Source: Palsa-459 sp963841965
GTDB lineage: Bacteria; Actinomycetota; Acidimicrobiia; Acidimicrobiales; RAAP-2
DNA length: 64,000 nucleotides
Assembly (NCBI GenBank): GCA_963841965.1
Contig: CAWJES010000001.1
Coordinates: forward strand, 248,001-312,000
Direction of reading: 5' to 3'
Part shown: one piece after another, positions 37,531 through 45,704 of the stretch
Numbering within the stretch: the stretch's first letter is position 1
Layout: every line of letters begins with the position of its first letter
Position numbers and translations under genes: made by a program
The notes under the pieces: model-generated
What the model was told of the DNA's origin: nothing
What the model saw: only the letters and a program-made list of their open reading frames with translations
Databases searched by the model: none

Positions 37531-38331
37531 TCATTTGGCGTTCAGGCATGGTCGGTCGACCAGCGTTGGCGTGGCCCGCCTCGCCTCTGCCGACGCGTCG
37601 GGGTCAATGTCGCCGATGACGAGGCCCACGCCGTCACGCAACGGCCCCGCGAGGACGGTTCCATAGGGGTCAATGAGTGCCGAACCGCCCGCGAACATGG
37701 GCCCAGGCTGCGCAGCGCCGGCGACGAAGCATCCCGTCTCGACGGCCCGCCCTCGCAGCAACAGGTCCCACTGCTGGGACTTGGTCGGGCCCGCGACCCA
37801 GGCCGCAGTGACCACCAGCAGGTCGGCGCCGGCACGCGCCCGGGCCACCGCCGCCTCCCCGAATCGCACGTCGAAGCAGGTCAGCAGGCCGATCGACACG
37901 TCGTCGATCGCGACCGGGTGGCGCAGCAACTGTGCCGGGTCGCCCGCGTCGACCACCGCTGACTCGCGGTGCCCCTGCGCATCGAACAGGTGGACCTTCC
38001 GGTAGTGCTCAAGGAGCACCCCATGATCCACGACCACCGTTGTGTTCCAGATCCCGTCCGGCGATCCGCTGGGACACTCGTAGAGATTGGACACGATCGC
38101 GATCCCGAGCGACGCGGTCAGGTCCGCGAGCGCCCCGACGTACGGCCCCTCCAGTGACTGGGCGACCGCAGACGCGGCCACCCTGCTCGTCGCCATGCCC
38201 GTCGCGGCGCACTCTGGGAACACCACGACCCGGGCGCCTTCGCCGGCCGCGCGCTCGGCGAGTCCGCGCTGGGCTGCGAGCGACGACGACCAGTCGCCCC
38301 CGTGGGCCTGCTGCACGGCGGCGACGAGCAC
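37531..38331 (-). CDS. Carbon-nitrogen hydrolase (nitrilase superfamily)
   Basis: A 266-residue amidase-fold enzyme with the catalytic triad Glu in VVFPECAATG, Lys in HYRKVHLFDA, and Cys in LLTCFDVRF. Family members hydrolyse amides such as omega-amides or deaminated glutathione. The substrate here is not predictable. The start is GTG at 38331 with TACGCT exactly 6 bases upstream, so probably leaderless. It is divergent from fabD with 125 bases between them. Confidence 0.9.
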   Translation of the reverse strand: MLVAAVQQAHGGDWSSSLAAQRGLAERAAGEGARVVVFPECAATGMATSRVAASAVAQSLEGPYVGALADLTASLGIAIVSNLYECPSGSPDGIWNTTVVVDHGVLLEHYRKVHLFDAQGHRESAVVDAGDPAQLLRHPVAIDDVSIGLLTCFDVRFGEAAVARARAGADLLVVTAAWVAGPTKSQQWDLLLRGRAVETGCFVAGAAQPGPMFAGGSALIDPYGTVLAGPLRDGVGLVIGDIDPDASAEARRATPTLVDRPCLNAK

Positions 38332-38337
38332 GCGTGG

Positions 38338-38343
38338 AGCGTA
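38338..38343 (-). promoter_or_regulatory. -10 box of leaderless nitrilase promoter (TACGCT)
   Basis: TACGCT on the minus strand, 6 bases (CCACGC), then the GTG at 38331. The rest of the divergent gap to fabD shows only a weak CACACT at 38445-38450, 6 bases before the fabD ATG. Confidence 0.5.
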
Positions 38344-38456
38344 CCGTCGGACCGCTCGGTCGGCTTCGTGCTCGCGTGCGCCGCGCGCGAACCGGCACCG
38401 AGCCCGCCGTGCGAGGGATTCGGTGCCGTCCGACGGCTGCGTGCCACACTTCTGCG

Positions 38457-39369
38457 ATGTCCGAATCGATCCTCGTCGTCGCGTTCCCCGGCCAGGGGTC
38501 CCTCTCCCCAGGCATCGGAGAGCCCTGGCGCGGCCACCGCGTCATGGACGCCATTTGCTCGCTGGGCACCGACGTCGGCGTCGACCTGCCGCGCCTGCTG
38601 CTCGATGCCGAAGAGGACGAGCTCCACCTCGACGCGCAACGCGCAGCTCGCAACCTTCGCGCTCTCGCTCGCGCTGTTCGAGGAGGTCGCGATCGCCGCG
38701 CCTGTGGACATCGCGCTCGGCCACAGTCTCGGCGAGTACACAGCGCTCACCTCGGTCGGCATCCTCGGGCGCTCCGAGGCGCTTCGGCTCGTGGACGTGC
38801 GCGGCACCGCCATGCTCGAGGCGGCGACCGAGAGCCCCGGAGGGCTCGTTGCGATGATCGGCGGGGACGACGACGCCGTCGCGGCGGCGTGCGAGGCGAT
38901 CCCGGGGCTCGCGGTCGCCAACCGCAACGGTCCGGGCCAGATCGTGCTCGGTGGATCCCTTGCGGTCATCGAGGAGGTCACCCAGAGAGCCCGCGAGTTC
39001 GGGTTCCGCAGGGCGATCGCCCTGAAGGTCGGCGGGGCGTTCCACACGCCCCTGATGGATCCCGCGGCCACGCCGCTGGCCGCGGCGCTGGAGGACGCGC
39101 CGTTCCATGACGGCGTCGCGCCGGTCATCGCCAACGTGGACGCCGTGGCATATGCCGGAGGACCGGCCTGGCGCTCGCTGCTCGCACGACAGCTGCGCGC
39201 GCCGGTCGAGTGGGAGGCGTCGGTGCGGTCCCTGCCTCCCGGCGCGACGGTGGTCGAGTTCGGGCCGAGCGGCGTGCTCGTCGGGCTCATCAAGCGGATC
39301 CGCGACGACCTCCAGCTCCGATCGGTCGGGATCCCCGACGACCTCGAGTCCGTGAAGGACCTCCGGTGA
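38457..39369 (+). CDS. fabD: Malonyl-CoA:ACP transacylase (one frame break)
   Basis: About 303 residues after repair. The N-terminus has VVAFPGQGSLSPGIGEPW. After a frame slip the active-site Ser follows in ALGHSLGEYTALT, then the Arg/His elements and VGGAFHTPLMDPA. FabD loads malonyl onto ACP for fatty-acid elongation. The slip lies near 38632-38635: removing one base from GACGCGC joins ELHLD to RNAQLATFALSLALFEEV and makes the length a multiple of three. The ATG at 38457 fits family length. First gene of fabD-fabG-acpP-fabF. Confidence 0.9.
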
Positions 39370-40079
39370 CCGGGGGGCGGGTCGTCGTCGTCACCGGAGC
39401 GAGCCGGGGCATCGGCCGGTCCTGCGCCGAGTGGTTCATCGAGCAGGGCGACCGGGTCGCCGCGCTGTCGGCGTCAGGGTCCGACGTGCCCGGCGCCTCC
39501 CTCTCCCTCGCGTGCGACGTCTCCGACGCCTCGGCGGTCGGTGCGGCCTTCGACGCCGTCGAAGCGGCGCTCGGCGGCTGCGAAGTGCTCGTCGCGAACG
39601 CCGGGATCACGATCGACCAGCTCGCGGTGCGCCTCAAGGACGACGACTGGCAGCGCGTGATCGACGTCAACCTCACCGGCTCGTTCCTGTGCGCTCGCCG
39701 CTCGCTGTCGAAGATGATCCGGGCACGATCCGGCCGCATCATCTTCCTCTCCTCGGTCGGTGCGTTCCTCGGCCTGCCCGGACAGGCGAACTATGCGGCC
39801 TCCAAGGCGGGCCTCGTGGGGCTTGCGAGGGCGCTCGCCCGCGAGGTCGGCTCCCGGGGGATCACCGTGAACGTGGTCGCGCCCGGGATCATCGAGACGG
39901 ACATGACCGCTGCCCTGGGCGACGAGCGCCTCGCCGCGATGGCGGCCCAGGTTCCCCTCGGCCGCGTGGCCGTGCCCGGGGAGGTCGCCAGCGTCGTGGG
40001 CTTCCTCGCCTCGGGTGGTGCCGCCTACGTCACGGGTGCCGTCGTGCCCGTGGACGGCGGGCTCGCCATGGGGCTCTGA
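39366..40079 (+). CDS. fabG: 3-oxoacyl-ACP reductase
   Basis: A 237-residue short-chain dehydrogenase. It shows the cofactor motif VVTGASRGIGRS near the N-terminus, VANAGITIDQL, the catalytic Ser in IFLSSVGAF, and YAASKAG with catalytic Tyr and Lys. The C-terminus YVTGAVVPVDGGLAMG is typical of FabG. It reduces beta-ketoacyl-ACP with NADPH. The GTG at 39366 overlaps the fabD stop by 4 bases. It occupies the place where fabH is found in many actinobacterial fab clusters. Confidence 0.92.
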   Translation: MTGGRVVVVTGASRGIGRSCAEWFIEQGDRVAALSASGSDVPGASLSLACDVSDASAVGAAFDAVEAALGGCEVLVANAGITIDQLAVRLKDDDWQRVIDVNLTGSFLCARRSLSKMIRARSGRIIFLSSVGAFLGLPGQANYAASKAGLVGLARALAREVGSRGITVNVVAPGIIETDMTAALGDERLAAMAAQVPLGRVAVPGEVASVVGFLASGGAAYVTGAVVPVDGGLAMGL

Positions 40080-40105
40080 CGGCCACCCGGGCACCGACGA
40101 CCAAC

Positions 40106-40111
40106 TACGGT
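40106..40111 (+). promoter_or_regulatory. Candidate -10 box upstream of acpP (TACGGT)
   Basis: TACGGT sits in the 56-base gap between fabG and acpP, about 24 bases before the acpP GTG and ahead of its ribosome site. It could provide extra acpP transcript, the most abundant product of such clusters. Confidence 0.3.
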
Positions 40112-40135
40112 GGAGCCCGACGAGAGGGAGGTGTC

Positions 40136-40375
40136 GTGGACCGCGACGAGGCATTTGCAAAGTTCCGAGCCTGCACCGTTGAGGTGCTGGCAGTCCCCGA
40201 GGACAAGGTCGTCGAGTCGGCATCCTTCGCAGACGACCTCGACGCCGACAGTCTCGACCTCGTCGAGCTCGTGATGGCGCTCGAGGAGTCCTTCGACCTC
40301 GAGATCGATGAGACCGAGCTCGAAGGCATCACCACGGTCGGTGAGGCCTTCACGCTCGTTACGTCGAAGCTCTGA
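40136..40375 (+). CDS. acpP: Acyl carrier protein
   Basis: A 79-residue acidic helical protein with the phosphopantetheine attachment Ser39 in DLDADSLDLVEL. Helix III is marked by DLEIDETELEGITTVGEA. It carries growing acyl chains between FabD, FabG and FabF. The GTG at 40136 has GGAGG 6 bases upstream. The fabF ATG shares its first base with the last base of the acpP stop, indicating coupled translation. Confidence 0.96.
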   Translation: MDRDEAFAKFRACTVEVLAVPEDKVVESASFADDLDADSLDLVELVMALEESFDLEIDETELEGITTVGEAFTLVTSKL

Positions 40376-41575
40376 TGCTCGCAGCCCTCGGCGTCGACGG
40401 ACCCGTCCGCGGACGCCGGGTCGTCGTCACCGGGGTCGGCGCGGTCACGGCCGCCGGGATCGGCGCAGACGTGCTCTTCAAGGCCCTCTCGGAGGGCGCG
40501 GACCCCACGACCGCCCTCGTGCAGGGATTCGATCCCTCGGCGTTCTTCGGGCCCAAGGAGGCCCGCAGGCTGGACCCCTTCTCCCAGTACACGCTGGCTG
40601 CGGCGCTCGAGGCCTTCCGCGACGCCGGGCTCACCGAGTTCGACCCGGACCGCGCCGGTGTGCTCTTCGCGACCGGCGTCGGCGGCATCTCGACGATGAT
40701 CGAGCAGCTCCAGGTCCTTGAGCGCCGCGGGGCGGACCGCGTGTCGCCGTTCTTCATCCCCATGCTGATGCCGAATGCCGGCGCGGCTGCGGTCTCCCTC
40801 CGCTTCGGGATGCGCGGGCCATGCCAGACCGTGACGACCGCATGCGCGGCAGGCACGCACGCCGTCACCGATGCCGCCCGGCTCATCGCCCAGGGCCGCT
40901 GCGACGTCATGCTGACCGGGGGCGGCGAGGCTGCGAGCCAGCCGATCTCGTCGCGCGGGTTCCGAAACATGACCGCCCTGTCGCGAAGCGGGGATCTCGA
41001 AGCCCTTCGACGTCAACCGCGACGGGTTCATCCTGGGCGAGGGGGGCGCCGCGCTGGTGCTTGAGGAGCTCGGGCACGCGACCGCGCGGGGCGCGACGAT
41101 CTACGCGGAGGTGCTGGGTGGCGCGAGCACGGCCGACGCCCATCACATCACGGCTCCGAACCCCGATGCATCCGGTGCGGTCGCGTGCATTCGCATCGCG
41201 CTCGAGGACGCGGACCTCGACGCCTCAGCGGTGGCCCATGTGAACGCGCACGGGACATCGACGCCGCTCAACGACCTCGCCGGAGGCCCGTGCGCTGCAC
41301 ATCGTCTTCGGCGACGACGTGCCGCCGGTCACGTCGGTGAAGGGCTACCTCGGCCACAGCCTCGGCGCCGCCGGCGCCATCGAGGCGGTCGTCTCGGTCC
41401 TCACATCTCGCAGGGCACGTATCCCCCCGACCGCGGGCACGATGGACATCGATCCCGAGGTCGGCCTCGACGTCGTGATCGGAGCGCCCCGCTCCATCGA
41501 CCGGCCGGTGGTGCTGTCGAACTCGTTCGGGTTCGGCGGCCACAACGGCACCGTCATCTTCGGGCTCGATCTCCG
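40375..41575 (+). CDS. fabF: 3-oxoacyl-ACP synthase II (two frame breaks, stop codon not found)
   Basis: A condensing enzyme that extends acyl-ACP. Catalytic Cys157 is in VTTACAAGTHAV, the first His in VNAHGTSTPLND, and the second near GYLGHSLGAAGAIEA. The end SNSFGFGGHNGTVIFG matches the family C-terminus. Two slips are seen: the four-G run 40990-40993 (one extra G; removal gives SGISKPFDVNRDGFILGEGG) and 41282-41283 (one extra G; removal gives DLAEARALHIVFGDDVPPV). No stop codon occurs in any forward frame from about 41520 to 41836, so the end given is approximate. The 3' end meets trpA tail to tail. Confidence 0.88.
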
Positions 41576-42349
41576 TCGATCGCGGCGCGAAGCGTCCCCA
41601 CGAAGCCGCCCACCTCGCCGGGAGACTCCCCCGCGAGCATCCTGCGAACGATCGCGGAGCCGACGATCACGCCATCGGCGACCTCGCAGACCGCCGCTGC
41701 CTGCTCGGGCTCAGCGACGCCGATCCCGAGGCACACCGGAAGCGCTCGTCCGCTCGCGGGGCGCCGCGACCAGCGCGAGCCCCCTCAGATCGAGCGCCCC
41801 TCGTCTCGCCGGTCGTCGCCATCCTGCCGATGGCGTAGAGGAAGCCCTCCGACCTCGCGCACAGCGCATCGAGCCGCGCCGCCGGCGTCGAGGGAGCGGC
41901 GAGCAGGACCGCCTCGATCCCGTGCGCGTTCGCCGACCGCTGCCAGTCGTCGAGCTCCTCGAGCGCAAGATCCGGCAGGATCGCGCCAGAGACGCCGGCG
42001 GACGCGAGGAGCGCCGCAGCCTCGTCGTAGCCGGGGCGCAGGAGCACGTTGCAGTAGGTCATGACGATCGCCGGGGCCGCCGAGGGCGTGCCGTGAGCGC
42101 TGCCGCCACGATCCCGAGCGACGTGGCGCCCGCACCGAGCGCCCTCGTGGCCGCGTCCTGGATCACCGGACCGTCGATGATCGGGTCGGAGAAGGCCAGC
42201 CCCACCTCGACCGCATCGACCCCAGCGTCGACGAGTGCCGCCGCGGTGTCCTGCCAGTCCGGGGTGCTGCCCGCCATGAGGTACCCGATGAGCAGCTTCG
42301 AGCCGGCGTCGCGGCGCGCGCGCAGCGACTCGGACAGGGTGGTCGTCAC
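41554..42349 (-). CDS. trpA: Tryptophan synthase alpha chain (three frame breaks)
   Basis: About 264 residues after repair. Order of blocks: LLIGYLMAGSTPDWQDT and VEVGLAFSDPIIDGPVIQ (catalytic Glu region), then PAIVMTYCNVLLRPG and SGAILPDLALEE, then a short piece LDLRGLALVAAPRE, then LPVCLGIGVAEPEQ and DGVIVGSAIVRR. Slips lie near 42098-42102 (one base missing), at the G run around 41795 (one extra) and around 41750 (one extra). Net correction gives 265 codons, the normal length. TrpA cleaves indole-glycerol phosphate to indole for TrpB. The GTG at 42349 overlaps the trpB stop by 4 bases. Confidence 0.9.
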
Positions 42350-43518
42350 GACGGCCGGGAGAGCAGGGCGCGGACGTGGGACATGTCCTTGTCCCCCCTG
42401 CCGGAGAGACCGATGAGGACCGAGGACCCCGACGGGATGTCCCGGCCGGCCTCGCGCAGCACCCACGCGACCGCGTGCGCGGACTCGAGCGCTGCGATGA
42501 TCCCCTCGGTGCGCGCCAGTCGCTGCAGCGCCACGAGCACCTCGTCGTCGTGGGCGGTCAGATAGCGCGCCCGCCCGATGGAGTCGAGGTAGCGCGTGCT
42601 CCGGACCGACCCCGGGGTAGTCGAGCCCCGCGGAGATCGAGTGCGCCTCGACGATCTGACCCTGCGCGTCCTGCAGCAGCTGGGAGCGCATCCCGTGCAG
42701 GACGCCCGGCGTGCCCGCGCTGATCGCGGCCCCGCCCGCGGCCTCCACACCGACGAGGCCGGCGTCGGTGTCCACGAATCCGGCGAAGAGGCCGTGGCGT
42801 TGGAACCGCCCCCGACGCACGCCACGACAAGATCCGGCGTGCCGACGCCCAGGTCGGGCAGCTGGCGCCGCGCCTCCTCGCCCATCACCCGCTGGAACTC
42901 GCGGACCATCCAGGGGGACGGATGCGGGCCCATCACCGAGCCGAGGCAGTAGTGGGTGTCCTCGACGCAGGTGACCCACTCGCGCATTGCCTCGTTGACA
43001 GCGTCCTTCAGCGTGCGGCTCCCTGACGTCACGGTCCGGACCGTCGCGCCGAGCAGCTCCATCCGGAACACGTTGAGCTCCTGGCGCTGCGTGTCGACCT
43101 CCCCCATGAACACGGTGCACTCGAGCCCGAACAGGGCCGCCGCCGTGGCCGAGGCAACGCCGTGCTGTCCGGCGCCGGTCTCGGCGATCAGCCGGCGCTT
43201 GCCCATCCGCGGGCCAGCAGTCCCTGCCCGACGACGTTGTTGAGCTTGTGCGAGCCGGTGTGCAGGAGGTCCTCGCGCTTGAGCAGGACCCGGATGCCGA
43301 GCTGCTCGGACAGGTTCTCGCACTCGGTCACGGGGGTCGGGCGGCCCCCGAACTCCACCAGGATCCGGTGGAACTCCTCGCGGAACGTCGGGTCGCCCCA
43401 GGCATCGCGGAACCCCGCCTCGAGCTCCGTGCACGCAGGGACCAGCACCTCGGGCACGTACCGTCCCCCGAAGGGTCCCGAACCGGCCGTCCGCACCCGG
43501 ATCGATGAGCAGGCTCAC
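42346..43518 (-). CDS. trpB: Tryptophan synthase beta chain (four frame breaks)
   Basis: About 390 residues after repair. Blocks in order: GPFGGRYVPEVLVP, KREDLLHTGSHKLNNV (PLP lysine), RMGKRRLIAETGAGQHG, VACVGGGSNA then GLFAGFVDTDAGLVGVEAAG, EAHSISAGLDYPGVGPEHA, and IIALESAHAVAWVL in mutated form IIAALESAHAVAW. Slips lie near 43497-43499 (extra G), 43204-43207 (one missing), about 42803 (one missing; adding T restores GGGSNAIG) and about 42590-42605 (one extra). The net change is zero and total length is 391 codons. The start GTG at 43518 has GGAGG upstream and overlaps trpF by 4 bases. Condenses indole with serine. Confidence 0.9.
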   Translation of the reverse strand: MSLLIDPGADGRFGTLRGTVRARGAGPCVHGARGGVPRCLGRPDVPRGVPPDPGGVRGPPDPRDRVREPVRAARHPGPAQARGPPAHRLAQAQQRRRAGTAGPRMGKRRLIAETGAGQHGVASATAAALFGLECTVFMGEVDTQRQELNVFRMELLGATVRTVTSGSRTLKDAVNEAMREWVTCVEDTHYCLGSVMGPHPSPWMVREFQRVMGEEARRQLPDLGVGTPDLVVACVGGGSNATASSPDSWTPTPASSVWRPRAGPRSARARRASCTGCAPSCCRTRRVRSSRRTRSPRGSTTPGSVRSTRYLDSIGRARYLTAHDDEVLVALQRLARTEGIIAALESAHAVAWVLREAGRDIPSGSSVLIGLSGRGDKDMSHVRALLSRPS

Positions 43519-44183
43519 GTCTGCCTCCAGTCGAACGGCTCGTCGGCCACGGTCGGCCTCGCCGGCGCAGCGGCCCGAGCCGCGGCGACGAACGCCGCGA
43601 CCTTCCTCGGGTCCTTCACGCCCGGTGACGACTCAACCCCGGTCGCCACATCGACGCCGAACGGGGAGACGCGCTGGATCGCCTCTCCCACGTTCTCGGG
43701 CGTCAGCCCCCCGGCAAGCACGAGCCTCGACGCGTCGCCGAGCCCGGCGAGCGCCGCGAAGTCGATCAGGCGCCCGCGGCCCGGGGTGGGCGAGTCGACC
43801 AGGACGAGATCGGCGCCGAACAGCTCGGTCTCGCGGAGGCGCGGGCTGCCCGCGGGGAACGCCTTGATCACGCACCCGACGCGCTCGCGCACGTACTGGG
43901 TCATCGCAGGCGTCTCGTGCCCGTGCAACTGGGCTCCCGAGAGTCCAGCCTGGTGGACGATGTCGACCACGCGCTGCGATGCCTCGTCGCGGAAGACGCC
44001 GATCGCGAGGGTGTCCTGCGGCAGACGCTTGACGATGTCCGCGACCTTGCTCACGGCCATCTGGCGCGGCGACGGGGCGAAGATGAAGCCGACGGCCGAT
44101 GCACCGAGCCCGATGGCGAGCAGCGCATCCTCCTCGGATGTGACACCGCAGATCTTCACGAAGTACCGGTCCGTCGGGATCAT
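43515..44183 (-). CDS. trpF: Phosphoribosylanthranilate isomerase
   Basis: A 222-residue single-domain barrel. The catalytic Cys is in FVKICGVTSEEDA, the catalytic Asp in LVLVDSPTPGRG, and the C-terminal phosphate site in LAGGLTPENVGEAI and GVDVATGVESSPGVKD. TrpF isomerises PRA to CdRP in tryptophan synthesis. The ATG at 44183 overlaps the trpC stop by 4 bases. A free-standing trpF separates this organism from corynebacteria with fused TrpCF and mycobacteria that use PriA. The gene is intact although its neighbours are damaged. Confidence 0.95.
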   Translation of the reverse strand: MIPTDRYFVKICGVTSEEDALLAIGLGASAVGFIFAPSPRQMAVSKVADIVKRLPQDTLAIGVFRDEASQRVVDIVHQAGLSGAQLHGHETPAMTQYVRERVGCVIKAFPAGSPRLRETELFGADLVLVDSPTPGRGRLIDFAALAGLGDASRLVLAGGLTPENVGEAIQRVSPFGVDVATGVESSPGVKDPRKVAAFVAAARAAAPARPTVADEPFDWRQT

Positions 44184-44983
44184 GCGACGGACTCGATCGC
44201 GCCCGCCGAGGCGAGCAGGGCCACGGCAGCGGCCGGGTCGGGCGACGTCACAAGCGCCTCGCCGACCAGGAGGGCGTCGTAGCCGGCCTGCGCACAGGCG
44301 ATCGCGTCCTCCCTCGTCGAGATGCCGGATTCCGCAACCGTGACGACGTCCTCGGAGAACTCCGCGGCCAGCTCGACGGCCCTCGTGGCGTTGACCTCGA
44401 ACGTCTGCAGGTCGCGCTGGTTGACCCCCACGACCGACGCACCCACGTCGAGGGCCCGGTGCAGCTCATCCGCGTCGTGCACCTCGACGAGCGCCGCCAG
44501 GCCGAGCGAGTCCGCGACGGCCAGCAGCTCTCGCAACTCGCGCTTGGAGAGGGCGGACACGATGAGCAGCACCCCGCTCGCGCCCATCGCCCGGGCGTCC
44601 GCGACGTCGAGGGGCGCGACGGTGAAGTCCTTGCGAAGGACCGGCAGCGCGCTCCTCGCGCGAACCGCTGCGACGTCCGCGGGATCCCCGCCGAAGTGCG
44701 GTCCGTCGGTGAGCACCGAGATCGCGGCGGCGCCGCCGCTCGCGTAGGCAGCACCGAGATCGCCCGGATCGAGATCCGGCGCGAGGTCCCCCTTGCTGGG
44801 CGACCTGCGCTTGACCTCCGCGATCACGCGCACGGGCTCGTGCGCGGGCCGGATGAGCGCCTCGACGAGCGGGGGCGGGTCCTCGACCCGCAGCGACGCC
44901 CTCATGGCCCGACCGACGTCGCGGTCGTCCGCCGCAGCCCGGGCACGATGCACGGCGATGATCGCGTCCAGGTACGTGCCCAC
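44180..44983 (-). CDS. trpC: Indole-3-glycerol phosphate synthase
   Basis: A 267-residue barrel enzyme. Key motifs are VIAEVKRRSPSKGDL (catalytic Glu/Lys), VLRKDFTV (catalytic Lys), VGVNQRDLQTF, VTVAESGIST and ALLVGEALVTSPDP. It cyclises CdRP to indole-glycerol phosphate. Two starts are possible: TTG at 44989 and GTG at 44983. I choose the GTG because TACGCT stands exactly 6 bases before it, as in other leaderless genes here, and no Shine-Dalgarno is present. That implies an internal promoter between ygfZ and trpC. Confidence 0.94.
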   Translation of the reverse strand: MGTYLDAIIAVHRARAAADDRDVGRAMRASLRVEDPPPLVEALIRPAHEPVRVIAEVKRRSPSKGDLAPDLDPGDLGAAYASGGAAAISVLTDGPHFGGDPADVAAVRARSALPVLRKDFTVAPLDVADARAMGASGVLLIVSALSKRELRELLAVADSLGLAALVEVHDADELHRALDVGASVVGVNQRDLQTFEVNATRAVELAAEFSEDVVTVAESGISTREDAIACAQAGYDALLVGEALVTSPDPAAAVALLASAGAIESVA

Positions 44984-44989
44984 CTGCAA

Positions 44990-44995
44990 AGCGTA
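44990..44995 (-). promoter_or_regulatory. -10 box of internal leaderless trpC promoter (TACGCT)
   Basis: TACGCT on the minus strand, then CTGCAA-complement spacing of 6 bases, then the GTG at 44983. It lies within the 22-base gap after ygfZ and would transcribe trpCFBA apart from trpE. Confidence 0.45.
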
Positions 44996-45005
44996 GTGAG
45001 CGGCC

Positions 45006-45704
45006 TCAATCCAGTTGCGCCACGAGCGACTCGCCCGACGTACGCACCGTCACTTCGCGCTCGGCCGAGTCGGTGCGGTGCAGCACGCAGAGGCCGATCC
45101 ATGTGCCGTTCGGGGACTCGCGGGCGACGGAGGTCACGACCCCGTCCTTCTCCGGGTCCCCCACGGCGTCGCCGGCGGCGGGAGGCGCCGTGAAACGGCA
45201 GCGGCGCAGCACGTAGGGCGGCGTCGCGCCCCTGGACTTCATCCTCGCCACCAGCTCCTGTCCGGGGTAGCACCCCTTGGTGAAGGACACGAGCTGGCCG
45301 CGGAGCGACTCGTCGAGCGCGTGGGTCACGAGTCCGCGCGCGAGCTCTGATGGTCCGGGGATGCCCAAACCGATCCTGGTCACCTCGTCGGCCCACGCGG
45401 GGGGATCTCCTCCGGCAGCTCCATCTGCCACCGCGAAGGTCGCGGCGGTGCGGATCGCGAAGCGCTCGAGGCGGGCGCGAGCGGCCTCCGCGCACCCAGC
45501 CGGGACCGCCAGGACGATCGCGTGCTCTCCCTGGCGCCGCACCTCGGCGAACGCGACGATCCGCCCGTCCGGATCGAGCAGCAGGGCCTCGACCTGCGAG
45601 CCGACCTCGAGCGCTGTGAGATCCTGCGTGCACTGCGAGTCGACGTACGTGAGCGCGTCGGGCCCGTCGACGACGACCCACTCGACGCCGCCGCGATCGC
45701 TCAC
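45006..45704 (-). CDS. ygfZ: YgfZ/GcvT-like folate-binding protein
   Basis: A 232-residue member of the YgfZ (COG0354) family. The signature KGCYPGQELVAR is at residues 143-154 with the conserved Cys145. The N-terminal block has VVVDGPDALTYVDSQCTQDL. YgfZ binds tetrahydrofolate and helps maintain some Fe-S enzymes. It is shorter than E. coli YgfZ (326). The GTG at 45704 overlaps the trpE stop by 4 bases. Its place inside a trp operon is unusual; no trp-related function is known. Confidence 0.88.
   Translation of the reverse strand: MSDRGGVEWVVVDGPDALTYVDSQCTQDLTALEVGSQVEALLLDPDGRIVAFAEVRRQGEHAIVLAVPAGCAEAARARLERFAIRTAATFAVADGAAGGDPPAWADEVTRIGLGIPGPSELARGLVTHALDESLRGQLVSFTKGCYPGQELVARMKSRGATPPYVLRRCRFTAPPAAGDAVGDPEKDGVVTSVARESPNGTWIGLCVLHRTDSAEREVTVRTSGESLVAQLD

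Noticed and set aside
38445..38450. CACACT six bases before the fabD ATG as a -10 box
   Set aside because: The spacing fits the leaderless pattern but the first base is C, not T. Not reported as a feature.
41554..43518. trpA and trpB as true pseudogenes
   Set aside because: Seven breaks but no loss of any conserved block, and corrected lengths are exact. True decay usually also brings substitutions in active-site motifs and larger deletions.
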